Shown here piece after piece: positions 10,012 through 21,700 of a stretch of DNA of 64,000 nt (its first letter is position 1; every line of letters starts with the position of its first letter). The notes under the pieces were generated by a model. It saw only the letters and a list, made by a program, of their open reading frames with translations, searched no databases and was not told the DNA's origin. The DNA is from Takakia lepidozioides. Its lineage: Eukaryota; Streptophyta; Takakiopsida; Takakiales; Takakiaceae. The stretch is taken from positions 43,648,001 through 43,712,000 of the forward strand of contig CM060733.1 of the NCBI GenBank assembly GCA_030704615.1, in the 5' to 3' direction. The translations under genes and the position numbers were made by a program.

Positions 10012-13000
10012 TCAACGCTTCTTCCGCTTTTGAGGTCGCCCTTCGAACGCTGCAACTGCCTCGGATGCGTTTCCCATTTCTGAGGCACGCACCCAAGATG
10101 CCTCCACAAGATGATAGCCCTTCCATTTGACGAGATACTCCGTTTCTCGGTTCTTGAACCTCCTCGACTTAAGTATTGCCTCCACCTCGTACTCGGGTTC
10201 ATTTTCATGATCCAACAGCATAGGTGGCGGACGCAACACTTGCTGCCGATTCGGACGTGCTTCATCTTTGAAGTAAGGCTTCAAAAGGGAGACATGGAAT
10301 ACTGGGTGCACCTTGCTGTTTGCAGGCAGCTCCAATTCATACACATCCTCATTCATAACCCTCCGAATGCGAAAGGGACCCGCATACGGAGGTACGAACT
10401 TCGGACTCATTTCCGGAGGTAGTCGAAAATTCTTGATGTTCAACCAGACCTCTGTGCCTGCCTCAAACTTCACTTCCCTCCGCTTCCGATTCGCCTGCCT
10501 TTCATACCGTTTCCTAGCTTTGGCAATGTTGTACTTTGCGAGCTTCAACAAACGCTCGCGTTCTTCCAGTACCGCCGCTACTGCCGGTTCCTCAACGTCC
10601 TGGGCGGCCCAACTTGTCGGCACCAGAGGTGCTTTTCCATAGACCAACACAAAAGGGGAAACTCCCGTCGCGGAGTGTTCTGTGTTATTATAACAGAACT
10701 CTGCCGCGTCTAAGTGTTCCATCCAGTCTGATTGGTCTGCCGACACGTAATTCCGCAAGAATTGCTTCACTACGGAATTCACTCTTTCCGTTTGGCCGTC
10801 CGTCGTAGGTCGGAAGGCGGTGCTCATCTTCAGCCTCGTCCCCATCTTCTTCCAAAGTGCTCTCCAGAATTTACTCGTAAACTTTGGGTCGCGGTCCGAG
10901 ACAATATCCTTCGGGACTCCATGATGCTTTAAGACGTGGGCGAAGTAAAGTCGCCCTGTCTCCTGCGCAGTTGCCGTCTCCTTGGTGGGGATGAAATGGG
11001 CCATTTTACTGAACCTATCTACCACCACCATGATTGCATCGAATCCTTTTGACAGCGGCATAGCAGTCATGAAATCCATCGAGACGCTTTCCCAAGTCCC
11101 CTCTGGAATCGGCAAGGGTTGTAACAGCCCCGCTTGCTTTTTATACTCGCTCCGGTTTTGTTGGCATGTGGTGCATGTCTTTACATACTCCTCTGCCTCC
11201 TCCCTCAGTTTGGGCCAGAAATACTCTTTCTTCAAGAGTGCCGCAGTGCGCTTGGCTCCACCGTGGCCCGCAAGCGGGCTATCATGGCATTCTCTCAAGA
11301 GACTATCCCTGATCCCTCCCTTTGGCACATAGAGACGTTTTTGCTTATACCGGAGCAGTCCGTTTTGCAAGTGGAACTGCGATTTAACCCCCATTCTCAA
11401 GTTCTGCATCACGCACTTTGCCAGCTCATCCTTCCGGCAAGCCTTCCGGATCTTCCTTTGGAGCGCCGTCTCGCCCTTGTACACCAACAAGAGCTGCTGC
11501 TTTCTACTTAAAGCATCGGCCACCACATTGTCCCGTCCCGGTTTGTACTGGATATCCACGTCGAACACTGCCAAAGTATCTTGCCACCTAAGTTGTTTTG
11601 GGGACAACTTGGGCTGCGTGGCAAAATACTTCACCGTGACATTGTCCGTGAACACCTTCACTGGGTTGGAACCAACATAGTGGCGCCAGAGTTCAAGGCA
11701 ATGTACCACCGCCTTCATCTCTTTTTCGTGCGTCGGCCACCGTCGCTCCACTTCATTCAGTTTCTTACTTTCGTAAGCCACTGGACGTCCATCTTGCATA
11801 AGTACACCCCCAATTGCGAAGTCCGATGCATCTGTATGAATCTCAAACGGACGATCGAACTCCGGGATTTTTAAGACTGGAGCTTCCGTCATCCGCTGCT
11901 TCAATTCAGCAAAAGCTTGGCCACAAAATGTGTTCCATACCCAGACTTTGGATTTACACAGAAGGTCCGACAGCGGCCCCGCGATCTTGGCGAAATTTCT
12001 CACATACTTCCGGTAATAGGAGGCGAGTCCTAGGAAGGATCGCACTCCCGGGACCGAAGTCGGAGGCTCCCAGTCCAAGATCGCCCTCACCTTTCTGTCA
12101 TCCATTTTGATCCCATCCTGTGTAATCACGTGCCCCAAGAACTCCACTTTTGTGACCCCGAATTCGCACTTTGAAGCTTTGGCATACAGCTTCCCTTCTC
12201 GCAATTTTTGGAACACCCTTTTGAGGTGCTCCAGGTGCTCCTCCTTTGTTTTCGAGTACACCAAGATGTCGTCGATGTACACGATCACAAAGTCATCCAA
12301 CCACTCCTGGAAAAGGCTGTTCATCAGCGTGCTAAATGTCGCTGGTGCATTGGTGAGCCCAAAAGGCATCACCAAGAACTCATATGAACCATACCTTGTC
12401 CTGCACGCGGTCTTCTCCTCATCTCCTTCCGCCACCCGAATTTGGTGATAGCCGGAGCGCAAGTCGATCCGGCTGAAATACTTCGCTCCTGCCAACCGAT
12501 CGAAGAGGTCGTCGATCCTTGGCAAAGGGTACCGGTTTTTGATAGTCACCTTATTCAGAGCCCTGTAATCGACACACATCCGCAGCGTCCCATCCTTCTT
12601 GTCTGCAAATAGCACCGGGGCTCCGTAAGGTGACTTACTCGGCCGGATGTACCCCTTTGACATTAGATCTTTGAGCTGAGTCTTCAGCTCGACCAACTCT
12701 TTGTGGCTCAACCGGTAGGGCGCCTTGGCAGGCGGTTCCGATCCCGGTATCACCTCAATTTTGTGGTCAACTCCTCTTCGCGGTGGCAAGCCGCTTGGTA
12801 AATCCTCCGGCATCACATCCTGGTATTTCTCCAAAATCCCCTTGATCCAATCTGGGCTCGGCTCCCCATCGCCTTCTCCTTTCACTTCTCTAATGTAAAG
12901 CAAAAACTGGGACTCGTGTGTCTCCTCCACGGCCCACTCCTTTGCTGATAGAAGGTTTATTCGCCCTCCCACGGATTTGGGCGTTTCCGACACTCGTAAA

Positions 13001-14574
13001 ACCTCGCCACCATTCCCACATGGCAGCGTGACTACTCTCTTGCGGCCATCTATGACCGCTCCGGATTTGCTCAAAAAGGTCATTCCCAAAATGAGATCCA
13101 CTCCATCGATCTCGCAGATAGTGAAGTTCTCACGTCCCTCCCAACTCCCCAGTTGAAGAGGAACATCAAACGCCAACCTTGTCGCCAACTGAGGTTCTCC
13201 TTTGGCAGAGCGCACCTCAATAGAGGCCCCCACGTCACTTGTCGGGAGTCCCAACTTTCGCGCCGCCGCCGGCGTCATGAAGGAGTGCGACGCTCCTGTG
13301 TCCACCAACAACGACACATTAGTTCCGGATATTATCCCATCCACGAACAATAACTGACTCCCTTTTCGTAAGGCGCCAGTTTCCTGATACAACTCACAAG
13401 AAAATTTGCCTACCTTGCAAGTCCTGGCGACCACCGCTTCCACCAAGCGACTGATGGTATCTTCCGACAGCTCCGTGGTCGCCCGAGTCATGTTCAATTG
13501 CCGGGGCTTCGTGCACTTCTTGGCCATGTGCCCGGGCTCCCCGCAATTGAAACACACTCCATCAAAGGTCGCCTTCTGTCCGCCATAAGTCGCTCCACCC
13601 GCTTTTCCTTTCGAAGCACCGGGTGCCGCCTTGACGTGTGAAGGACCTCCCTTCGATTTCCACGTGCCATTTTCGCCGCGTGGCCTATCCCACTTCTTTT
13701 CCGGTCGGGAGGAGTCACCTTCCCGCCGGGTCTTCTTGTGGTTCAGCTCCGTACGGCCTTGTCTCTCACCCCTAGGGACATCCGAGAAACATTCAGCTCT
13801 CTCAATTGCCTCGTTCAAAGTCTTGGGTGGCTTCTCCTCCAACTTCCGCCTAGCCCATGGGGCCAGTCCCGCCACAAAGTTGAAGACCATTTCTGGTTCT
13901 GCCATGTCCGCGACTTCGAGCAACAGCACATTGAAAGCCTGGACATACCCCCGAATGTCATCTGTTTGCTTCAAATTCCTCATCTTGTCCCGGGCAAGCC
14001 AGGATGCGTTGAGGGGCACAAACTGTCTCTTCATCAATTCCTTGAACTCACTCCAGTTCAAGGTTTCCGGGCTTGGGCCTCGGTCGTGAAGGCGTTTCTG
14101 CCACCATTGTTGAGCATAGCCCCTCAAATAGGTGGGAGCCACTTCCACCCGATCCTCGTCACTCAACTTGGCCGCCCGGAAGTACTGCTCTAGCTCCAGG
14201 AGCCAGGTGTTGAGTGCCTTCCGGTTTCGAACGCCCTCGAAGGTGCCGGGTTCCTTAGGCTTCACCTTAAACTTTGCCTTGGTGGAAGTGGCATTAGCCG
14301 CCTTCAACACGTCTTTCAACGTCCCGCCAAACTGCGCCAACAACCCTTCCCAAAAGGCTGCCGGCATGGGAGGCATCTCTTGGTTTGTCGGAGCTCTCAA
14401 AGATTCCTCGGGCTCCGACTCCTCGGATTCCTCCCGCTCCTGAGCGGCCTCGTTTTCGGAAACATTAATCGCTTCCTCAAACGGCCGCCTCGGTGACACG
14501 TCGCCCCCATCGGGCTCACCGGGATCATCATCTTTTGGGCCGTTCCGCTTTCGCTTCGGCTTGCCCGACCCCAT
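10012..14574 (-). CDS. gag-pol: Ty3/gypsy gag-pol polyprotein with chromodomain
   Basis: An uninterrupted frame of about 1520 residues. The ATG at 14574 ([12 protein letters not shown]) is chosen because an upstream in-frame ATG at 14637 lies inside the LTR and reads through the primer-binding site. Domains in order are: acidic N-terminus; gag core; CCHC knuckle [14 protein letters not shown]; aspartic protease [12 protein letters not shown]; reverse transcriptase with YIDDILVYS; RNase H ([13 protein letters not shown]); integrase with its His2Cys2 zinc region (HHxx..CTTCQQN) and the catalytic D,D,E core ([24 protein letters not shown]); and a C-terminal chromodomain ([12 protein letters not shown]). 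It copies and integrates its own RNA genome. All catalytic motifs are present, so it may be functional. Confidence 0.95.
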   Translation of the reverse strand: MGSGKPKRKRNGPKDDDPGEPDGGDVSPRRPFEEAINVSENEAAQEREESEESEPEESLRAPTNQEMPPMPAAFWEGLLAQFGGTLKDVLKAANATSTKAKFKVKPKEPGTFEGVRNRKALNTWLLELEQYFRAAKLSDEDRVEVAPTYLRGYAQQWWQKRLHDRGPSPETLNWSEFKELMKRQFVPLNASWLARDKMRNLKQTDDIRGYVQAFNVLLLEVADMAEPEMVFNFVAGLAPWARRKLEEKPPKTLNEAIERAECFSDVPRGERQGRTELNHKKTRREGDSSRPEKKWDRPRGENGTWKSKGGPSHVKAAPGASKGKAGGATYGGQKATFDGVCFNCGEPGHMAKKCTKPRQLNMTRATTELSEDTISRLVEAVVARTCKVGKFSCELYQETGALRKGSQLLFVDGIISGTNVSLLVDTGASHSFMTPAAARKLGLPTSDVGASIEVRSAKGEPQLATRLAFDVPLQLGSWEGRENFTICEIDGVDLILGMTFLSKSGAVIDGRKRVVTLPCGNGGEVLRVSETPKSVGGRINLLSAKEWAVEETHESQFLLYIREVKGEGDGEPSPDWIKGILEKYQDVMPEDLPSGLPPRRGVDHKIEVIPGSEPPAKAPYRLSHKELVELKTQLKDLMSKGYIRPSKSPYGAPVLFADKKDGTLRMCVDYRALNKVTIKNRYPLPRIDDLFDRLAGAKYFSRIDLRSGYHQIRVAEGDEEKTACRTRYGSYEFLVMPFGLTNAPATFSTLMNSLFQEWLDDFVIVYIDDILVYSKTKEEHLEHLKRVFQKLREGKLYAKASKCEFGVTKVEFLGHVITQDGIKMDDRKVRAILDWEPPTSVPGVRSFLGLASYYRKYVRNFAKIAGPLSDLLCKSKVWVWNTFCGQAFAELKQRMTEAPVLKIPEFDRPFEIHTDASDFAIGGVLMQDGRPVAYESKKLNEVERRWPTHEKEMKAVVHCLELWRHYVGSNPVKVFTDNVTVKYFATQPKLSPKQLRWQDTLAVFDVDIQYKPGRDNVVADALSRKQQLLLVYKGETALQRKIRKACRKDELAKCVMQNLRMGVKSQFHLQNGLLRYKQKRLYVPKGGIRDSLLRECHDSPLAGHGGAKRTAALLKKEYFWPKLREEAEEYVKTCTTCQQNRSEYKKQAGLLQPLPIPEGTWESVSMDFMTAMPLSKGFDAIMVVVDRFSKMAHFIPTKETATAQETGRLYFAHVLKHHGVPKDIVSDRDPKFTSKFWRALWKKMGTRLKMSTAFRPTTDGQTERVNSVVKQFLRNYVSADQSDWMEHLDAAEFCYNNTEHSATGVSPFVLVYGKAPLVPTSWAAQDVEEPAVAAVLEERERLLKLAKYNIAKARKRYERQANRKRREVKFEAGTEVWLNIKNFRLPPEMSPKFVPPYAGPFRIRRVMNEDVYELELPANSKVHPVFHVSLLKPYFKDEARPNRQQVLRPPPMLLDHENEPEYEVEAILKSRRFKNRETEYLVKWKGYHLVEASWVRASEMGNASEAVAAFEGRPQKRKKR

Positions 14575-14615
14575 GATGAGGCCAATCCCAAGGACGATCG
14601 CGTACTGAACTCTAA

Positions 14616-14627
14616 GCTCTGATACCA
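14616..14627 (-). promoter_or_regulatory. Primer-binding site for initiator tRNA-Met
   Basis: The minus strand reads TGGTATCAGAGC two bases after the 5' LTR. This is the standard plant-type PBS complementary to the 3' end of tRNA-iMet. Confidence 0.95.
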
Positions 14628-14629
14628 AG

Positions 14630-15351
14630 TGTCGCACACCTCAGTTCGGTAAACTCCCCTTCAAGTCATAGTTACTCGCTTTGATGCGCGCGCTGACTCC
14701 CAACCTGGCCGCCGGGCCAACTTGGAGTTTCGGCTGCTCACCGGGACATAACGGTCCCCTTCCGCTTCCCTCTAAACCCTCCACCTATTTGGGACTAGGA
14801 GAATTCCCTTTGGTAGATGGCAGTCCGGAACAGCTCCCCACTCTTTGGTCGCTTTCCGGCTCGCTCGCTTACTCACTAGTTTTTGGTCACCAACGGGCTT
14901 GCACCGTTCTCGGGGTTACTACTCCCTATATATACTTCTGTAGCTGTCCGCGGGGTTTCATAACCAGCCATGCCATTTTATGGCGAACCACCACGAAAAC
15001 CCTCGACTCCCGGTGGTGAGTCGCGGTGAGTCTTGGCCCACTCACCGCGGCCCCAATGGACCGTGATGAGTCCCAAGACTCCCCACGACTCCCACCTCGA
15101 GGTCTCCACCCCATGGTGAGTCCTATGCCACCCCCACTAAGTCCCACTAAGCTACCACCACCCCTTGTGGAGCCACCTCCACCGCAACCCGGTGTGCGGG
15201 GCTCCACCTAGTGAGCGCCTCCGCCTCCTTGAGTGCCTTGGGCACTCAAGGGTGCTTCAGCCCCCCATACCTATCGCTGCCGCTGCCCCCACCACAGGGG
15301 CAGCCCCTCATGTGTCCCGACCCCCTGCCCTCAAGGCAAAGGGCCGCGACA
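14630..15351 (-). repeat. 5' LTR of gypsy G1
   Basis: It is 722 bp, bounded by tgtcgc and gcgaca, and abuts the primer-binding site at its inner edge. The TATA-like tatatata near 14930 would drive the genomic transcript. Confidence 0.95.
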
Positions 15352-15356
15352 TTGAG

Positions 15357-15663
15357 AGCAATGGGCTCTGCTCTCTTTTAGTCATCATATGTTTATACGT
15401 TGTTGCAGGTGTGTGAGGCCAGTACCTTGGTCCTAAGGTTTACTTTTGTAGTGCCAATGTAATGAAGCTGAATGTGGGGTCACTAGAATAACATGAGCAG
15501 GTTGTGTGCAGTGCAGTATATGCAAGTGTATCTTTTTCCATGCTCACTAATATTATTCTAATCTTTATGATACTCTGCTTATAAGGTGCTGACATAAGTC
15601 CTTGTGTCTGGTAGATGTGTATCCTTCTTGAGCTTGCATGTGGAAAGTGTTGCTAACTACTTC
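15357..15663. other. Interrupted older sequence, probably copia LTR or flank
   Basis: This continues the sequence split by gypsy G1. It contains no gene. It may be the remainder of the copia 3' LTR, but I cannot find its partner LTR in the window. Confidence 0.3.
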
Positions 15664-16914
15664 TCACAAACAATATAGAAGGGAGGCCAAACCCTGATCC
15701 TCCAGCACTTCCTCAATGCCTTCAGCAACCTCTATGGCCTTCTTCATCTCCTCCTCATCGTGTGGCATGGTTAAGTCATCCACCAGCTCATCTCCAGACG
15801 TGCTATGCCACTCATCCTCTTCAGACTCGGAGCTCTCACTGGTTGAATCCTCAATACTTGACTCAGGCTCCACCTCCACCAGATTGAACGGGTTGGAGAT
15901 GTTCAATATCCCTTCCTCCTGACCAAAACTCCATTTTCCTTTGCCCTCACATCTTGACAATTTTGCAGCTCTTCCACACTCTGGCTCACATTGATCACAT
16001 TGATTGATAGTGTGCAATGGAAATTGGGCCACATCCTTTCTAGGGCCACAACGTATTCTCATGGTCTCATTTTCAGTGTCGACCACAGCTTCAAATTTCT
16101 TGAGAAAATCCATCCCTAGCAGCATATGATACGTACTACCATGAACGACATTAACCGATTGGTGAGTTCCCCCACCGCTACCTTCAAGTCTTCGAGCCTC
16201 CCCATGGCTGTTTCCGCAGCTCCCGAAGCAACTCTGTAGGTCATATCCTTGTCACTGACCATTGAATCCATCAAGCCTAGATTCCTCACAGTATTGGCAG
16301 CCATTACCGACAGCATAGCTCCAGTGTCAACCTGGCCCAGGACCTGATGCCCTCAAATTGATGTCATGGCATGCAGGGCCTTTACCCTCCCCGAGTGGAT
16401 ATAAGAAATATCATAACCAGGCTCTTTCTTTGGATTTGCACAAAGGCAATATTCCTTGGCTGGACCCCTGGTTTCAATTTAGTTGCAGCAACCACATTTG
16501 TTGCCTCCTTTTGCTGATGCACAACCTTTTCAACAACTTTAACAAGACATTTCAGTTTTTCCACTATCCGGGCACTGACAGTATCAAGTCCATTGGTGAT
16601 AAGGAAATCCTCCCTTTGTAAAAATGGTTGAGGATCCTTAACTTTGTACCTCCTTCCACATTTTTTCGCGTTCTGGGCACAATTCTCTCACCGATTGGTG
16701 TTGCAGGTCCTAATCCCAACTCAAAGCTAGACTTTGATCCTCCAGTAGCATCAGATACAGGCATGGATATCGGTGTTCTATTCCTAGGAAGCCTCGCTTC
16801 ATTGACATCCCTTTCCTTGATCAGGGCAGTCGTCTCAGCTAGAATTTTGTCCTCGTCGTCACAGTAGACCTCCACAAAGTTTGTTGAAGGATTGTTGTGA
16901 GTGGTTTGCTCCAA
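15664..16914 (-). pseudogene. Retrotransposon gag-protease fragment
   Basis: Broken minus-strand frames together give a gag tail (MEQTTHNNPSTN.., a Lys-rich stretch) followed by a retropepsin. The active site is GQVDTGAMLSVMAAN, and the second strand is YHMLLGMDFLKKFEAVVD. An acidic Ser/Glu-rich segment follows. Frameshifts occur near 16120, 16350 and 16565. There is no reverse transcriptase downstream, so it is truncated. The protease would cut the polyprotein during particle maturation. It belongs to a different family from G1 (sequence around DTGA differs). Confidence 0.75.
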
Positions 16915-16919
16915 TTTGC

Positions 16920-18006
16920 GGTGCCAGGGTTGACAAATTGGTTATTGTCTACACAAACAATGTAGCTACTGCGAGAGAGGAGAGCAAGTGACGCATCGGC
17001 ATGGTACGAGAAGAATCTGTTGTCTGAAGAATCTGCCTCAGAGGTCCAATCTAGACGCCGCGAGGAACTCCGACTCCGACGGTTGGGATGGATCCGATGA
17101 TGTGGGCAATCCTCTACATGACCCATATGAATTTAATGACGATGATGCTGCATGCATCCATCCTTCGATGACCTTGTTGTTGATGAACTGCGACATGGTG
17201 TCACAATTGCGGACCCCCTTCCCCCAGTGGAGCACACTCTCAACAATGAAGTTGAGGTGAACCTCCCCCCACCACGAGTTCCACGGACTGCGGGAGATGT
17301 GTAGGTCAAATCATCGGATGATGACAACCGGCCGTTGTCATTCCTTCACCGACATCGTGCCCCTGTGAACCGTGCTTCATCTCACCCCGCTCCATCTCTT
17401 GTTTCTCTTTCTCAAGCCGGTCCATCCCATGCTGGTCCATCTAGTCTCTCTCCCCCCCATGTAATTCATTCCATCGCTACTCCGATCCTGGGAGATGGTT
17501 CTTCTGCTGCGGGACTTCTGCAAGTCGAACCATCGGATGACGACGACCGGCCATTGTCGTTTCATCTGGCCCGACGACGTCCGCATGTGAACCGTGCTCC
17601 CTCGACCCTCGCTGGTCCATCTCATGCCCCTTCCTCTCATGTCGGCCCCTCTGATGTACGTGCGAGTAGCCTTCCTCATACGAGACCTGTTCCAAAACCA
17701 CCACGAAATCCGGGATAAGCCCAGAAACGGCAGAGAATTGTGCAACCTTTTGTTGATGACCGACCTGTGAACAGGCCTAATACCCTAGATGGTATTCATG
17801 ATAGGAGTGGAAATCGACCAGAAAGACAACTGAACGTACTTCGAGGACGACTACAGGTCCAACGGCCAGTTGCCTCTGGAGACGAAAGAACAGATGGAGA
17901 TCATGATTCTAGCACTGATCATGGGAACGGGGGTGAAGTGAGTAGGGACGAAGATTTTGTACTAGGCGCGAGATCATACCATCGTCGTCGTGCCAGACGG
18001 AATTAG
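16920..18006 (+). pseudogene. Possible hAT-type transposase C-terminal remnant
   Basis: Short frames on the plus strand read DKLVIVYTNNVATARE, then after a frameshift SDASAWYEKNLLSEE. Next come acidic and Pro/Ser-rich low-complexity segments, including a duplicated block with LSFLHRHRAPVNR and LSFHLARRRPHVNR. The end is RSYHRRRARRN-stop. The first two pieces resemble the end of the hAT dimerisation region (the K-LV-I/VY-N pattern before the C-terminal tail). No catalytic domain remains. The assignment is tentative and rests on pattern only. Confidence 0.35.
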
Positions 18007-18518
18007 GTACAGCTATAACTTCTGTCACATGATGTGTAGTATGTTTCCATGGATATCCATGTTTCAGTTTGGGTAATGCATATGTGTACGGAAATAAAAA
18101 TGGTGGAATATGTGTACCCAAGAAAGGGTTTTTGGTGGTTGTGCGTGTGTTTTGTGTTTCTCATTACCTTTACATTTTGATTTCTATTATGGTTTCGAAA
18201 GCCACAAAGGCCAGGTGCAGCTCCCAACATTCATCTTCCCCTTCACAATTCCATGGGGAGTCGATACATGTGATTTTCATCTGCCTCTCCAAACATACAT
18301 ACAGGTGCAAGGGGACCAACCTCTTGGTGGTCGCACCTATTTTTTTTAAAACAATTGTGTGACCACCAGTAGCGGTCGTCGCAACTGTTAAAATAAAAGA
18401 AAAATGTTGCGACCACCCCCCTACTGGTAGTCGCACCTATTTACTGATTTATTACCCTTGCTGGTGGTCGCAGAATTTTTTTTATTTTTTATTTTTTATT
18501 TTTTTGGGAAACATCTGG
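18007..18518. other. Non-coding tail with GGTGGTCGCA repeats
   Basis: The decamer ggtggtcgca and its complement recur at about 18327, 18358, 18410 and 18464, in both orientations, around poly-T stretches. This could be the end of the hAT-like element or a small non-autonomous element. I see no gene. Confidence 0.35.
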
Positions 18519-18600
18519 GAGGGGGGCTGCTATTTCATGAGCGGCATGAGCATGAGCGGAAAAAAAAAAAAGCATGAGCAGACCATTGTGAGTCCACGGA
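18519..18600 (+). repeat. Left terminal inverted repeat of element 1 (methyltransferase side)
   Basis: ggggctgctatttcatgag is followed by three more CATGAGC units around a poly-A run. Near-identical ends start at about 35219 and 45356. The repeated heptamer is a likely transposase-binding motif. Confidence 0.8.
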
Positions 18601-18797
18601 AATAGGGTTAGGAGGCATGGAAATAGGGTCATGTGAAGTTGGAATGTGGCACCAGTGGACTTGAAATGCAACATTTTATTGCAAATTTTGTGGCAAGCCA
18701 CGTCTATACAAGTGTGTTCTAACTGTCATAGCCAGAATGGGCACTACTCTCCTACACCCTCCGAGGAACTTGCCCCACCTTCTTCCTCATCCTCTCC

Positions 18798-21700
18798 TCA
18801 TCCCCCTCTCGTCCTCGAGCTCTGTGATGCATCAATTCCACTATGCCTCTCAAAAATCCCGTCCTCTCCTTGGGGGACTGTCCACCTCACCTCCTGGGAA
18901 TCTTCTGCGTCTTCTCCCCCACTTTCCTCAGCAGAATCCAACACAAATCTACGAGCCCGACGGGCTCTAATAGCTGCTGCCTCCTCCCTCATCTTCATTT
19001 TCTTGAGGCTTGCCTCGTCTAAAATCTGCTGTACACGACTACGTTCGGAACACCTCCTAATGGACACCGAAGCAAGCCGGGCAGCATAAGTAGGAATGAT
19101 GTGTACTCCCTTTCTGGACTAGGCATGAAATCCCCCCTGGCAAAAAAAAGCACGTTCCTCCTGCCCATGAACTCCGGTGTAGACGTCCCTCCGGCAGTAC
19201 TTGGCATCCTACAGTAAGAACAAATCCACTTCAAGAATGTCAATACCAGCACAACCAGAAAGGGTTTTCAATGAAATAAGAGAGCGGAGGGAGGTGCCTC
19301 ACAAAATCTGGAGGCAACTTACAATGCCACCACTCACTCGTAAACCGGGGGCTCCTCGGCCTCGATCCCAACTTCCTCCCCCTGCTCCTTCTCGGATTTT
19401 TCCTCATCCTCCGAGGATGCCTCTTCCTCTTTCGGCAGACGTTCAGCCGCTGCAAGTTCCGAGTTGTGGAGGGCAGTATCTGGCTCGAAGGCGAACACAT
19501 GCCTGTCGGACAACGTCCCTGCCCACATTGAAGCACCTGAGGAACAAGCGGGCGGTTAATAGCTTGCGGCATGCAATTGCAATCGGGCCAGGGACAAACT
19601 GAGCACGTGAAGGCTTACACGTGCCGCATGTGAGGTCCAGAATCCGCCCTTGGACATCCGAGCACGTCTCCATGAGGGTTTGGATGAAAGCAGGGCTCCG
19701 GTCCGGCTGTACCGCCACGGTTTGCCTGTCTTTGTGTCCTTCGGCATACTAGAGTGGGGCACATAGTTGTAGAGGACATCGTAGGTTACAGGGTCCACAG
19801 CGGCATCAACAAGACGACCGTCGTTGCGGAATTTGAACGTAGACCATCTCTTCACAAAGCAATATGCCTCAAACACCAATGTCTGCACATCCAACAAAGA
19901 AGGGATCAATTCCAGGGTCTACTTAACATACACCACAATATGAAGTGAATGCAATAGATTGATAACTTACACTTTGGCCCTCTGTTCGCAACCCCTGCGT
20001 ACTGATGCAGAACCATTTTCTGAGGAGGACCGGGGTGACACTTTTCGGTGTCCACCTTGCCACCGCATTCTCTCTGGTCTTCCCTCTCGTGGCAAGGACA
20101 ACCACACATCCACCATCATCCAGAAGCATCCCCGCCAGCCCAAACCCGGCTTTCCAGTGGTCCTCAGTAAACCTGTTCCAGGTGGGCACACCATCCAGGC
20201 CCTCCAGCAACTCCCCATCTGGAATGTCGAGGAGAATCATGTCGCAAGCTCTCTCCACCTCACCCCCCCCCCCGAGTGCTCTTGCAAGTCGTGCTCACAT
20301 CCGTGAAGAATTCCATCATGGCTTCAAACCAGGGGTGTCTTTAGGCTCTGTACCGCCAGCCCTCTTCTTGGCTTTCCCCTTCTGCTCCGCCAGAGACTTG
20401 TTGTGTGCCACCTTCTTCGCCCTGGCAGTGAGAGCGTCAAGGAAGCTCTCATTGACGCATTGGATGATGGTTGGAGGTTCTAGCTTTGGCCTGTGCGTAA
20501 ACGTCACCGCCGAATACCGGCGTGTAGGCTCGCCCTCAAATGCCAACTTCTTGGCAGAGCCAGTCCCACTCCGAACTGACTTGGAACCCGGACGACCGGT
20601 GACTGGGTAGGAGCAACAGCAGTCGCAGGACCTTGAACAAAGTCGTCGTCCGAGTCACTCTCTTGGGTCCCCTCCTGCTCCTCCTCCGATGCCCCGATGG
20701 TTTTTCTTTTCTTTTGGGTGTTACTGCAGTCACCTGTTTCCTTGTCCTTTTCCTTTGACCTTACTCTTCTCATGCAATTTCTCCTGAATTCCTGCCTGAG
20801 CAAGCTCTGCCGCTTTCCTGGAGTTCGCAAGCGCTTTTGCCTCTTTTGCACCCAACGGAGGCAGCGGAGCCCGGTTTCGTCGGAATTCAGCATCAGCTTC
20901 CAGCTCAATGAAAACTCGGATGGTTCGAGCGAGCCGGGCGGAAGGTCCACATACCAAGGGCAATCACGCAAATGTTCCAGATGCCACTCCTTCACAATAT
21001 CGTCAGTGTACATGGAGTCAGCCCCAGGGTTCCTCCATGCCAGGAAGAATGGTGGCTCGAAAGACAGATGACCTTTCTCCAAAAGGGAGAACTTGCAGTA
21101 CCTGCATTCATGAAAAACACAATGAGGTCCCTGAAATGCATATTCGGCACCATTTTCCCAGGTTGGGGCGGATGTGAGTGGCCTAGAAATGGAAAAATGG
21201 CGCCGAATTTCGGTTTTCGGTGACTGCCACCCTAGGGACTTAGCCATCTTGGGAGCCCTGAATTGGAAATTCGGCGCCATTTTTTCCCGGTTGGCCCGAA
21301 GATGTAAGTCCCAGAACCGCAATAGGGCCTAGAACTGGAAAAATGGCGCCGAATTTCCAGTTCAGGGCCAGCCACCCTACGGACTTAGCCCGGAAATGGC
21401 TAAGTCCCTGAACGGCAATAGGGCCTAGAACTGGAAAATGACGCCGAATTTCCACTTCGGGGCCAGCCACCCTAGGGACTTAGCCCGAAAATGGCTAAGT
21501 CCCTGAACGGCAATAGGCCCTACAACTGGAAAATGGCGCTGAATTTCCACTTCAGGGCCAGCCAGTCTAGGGACTTAGCCCGAAATGGCTAAGTCCCTGA
21601 ACGGCAATAGGGCCTGGAACTGGAAAATGGCGCCGAATTTCCAGTTCAGGGCCAGCCAGTCTAGGGACTTAGCCCGAAAATGGCTAAGTCCCTGGACGGC

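Larger units (their letters stand above)
8378..15356 (-). mobile_element. Complete Ty3/gypsy chromovirus G1 with target-site duplication
   Basis: The full element spans 8383-15351 on the minus strand. It has two LTRs of 724 and 722 bp, a tRNA-iMet primer-binding site, a single long gag-pol frame and a G-rich run before the 3' LTR. The host duplication ttgag sits at 8378-8382 and 15352-15356, showing that both ends belong to one insertion event. By eye the LTRs are almost identical and the frame is unbroken, so insertion was recent relative to the other elements here. It is the intact relative of the relic at 122-2865. Confidence 0.95.

Noticed and set aside
10111-14443. Many plus-strand ORFs of 60-152 codons across the gypsy element
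   Set aside because: They are antisense shadows of the long gag-pol frame and show no domain.
14575-14637. ATG at 14637 as start of the gypsy polyprotein
   Set aside because: It lies within the 5' LTR and the frame would pass through the tRNA primer-binding site. The ATG at 14574 precedes the normal gag start.
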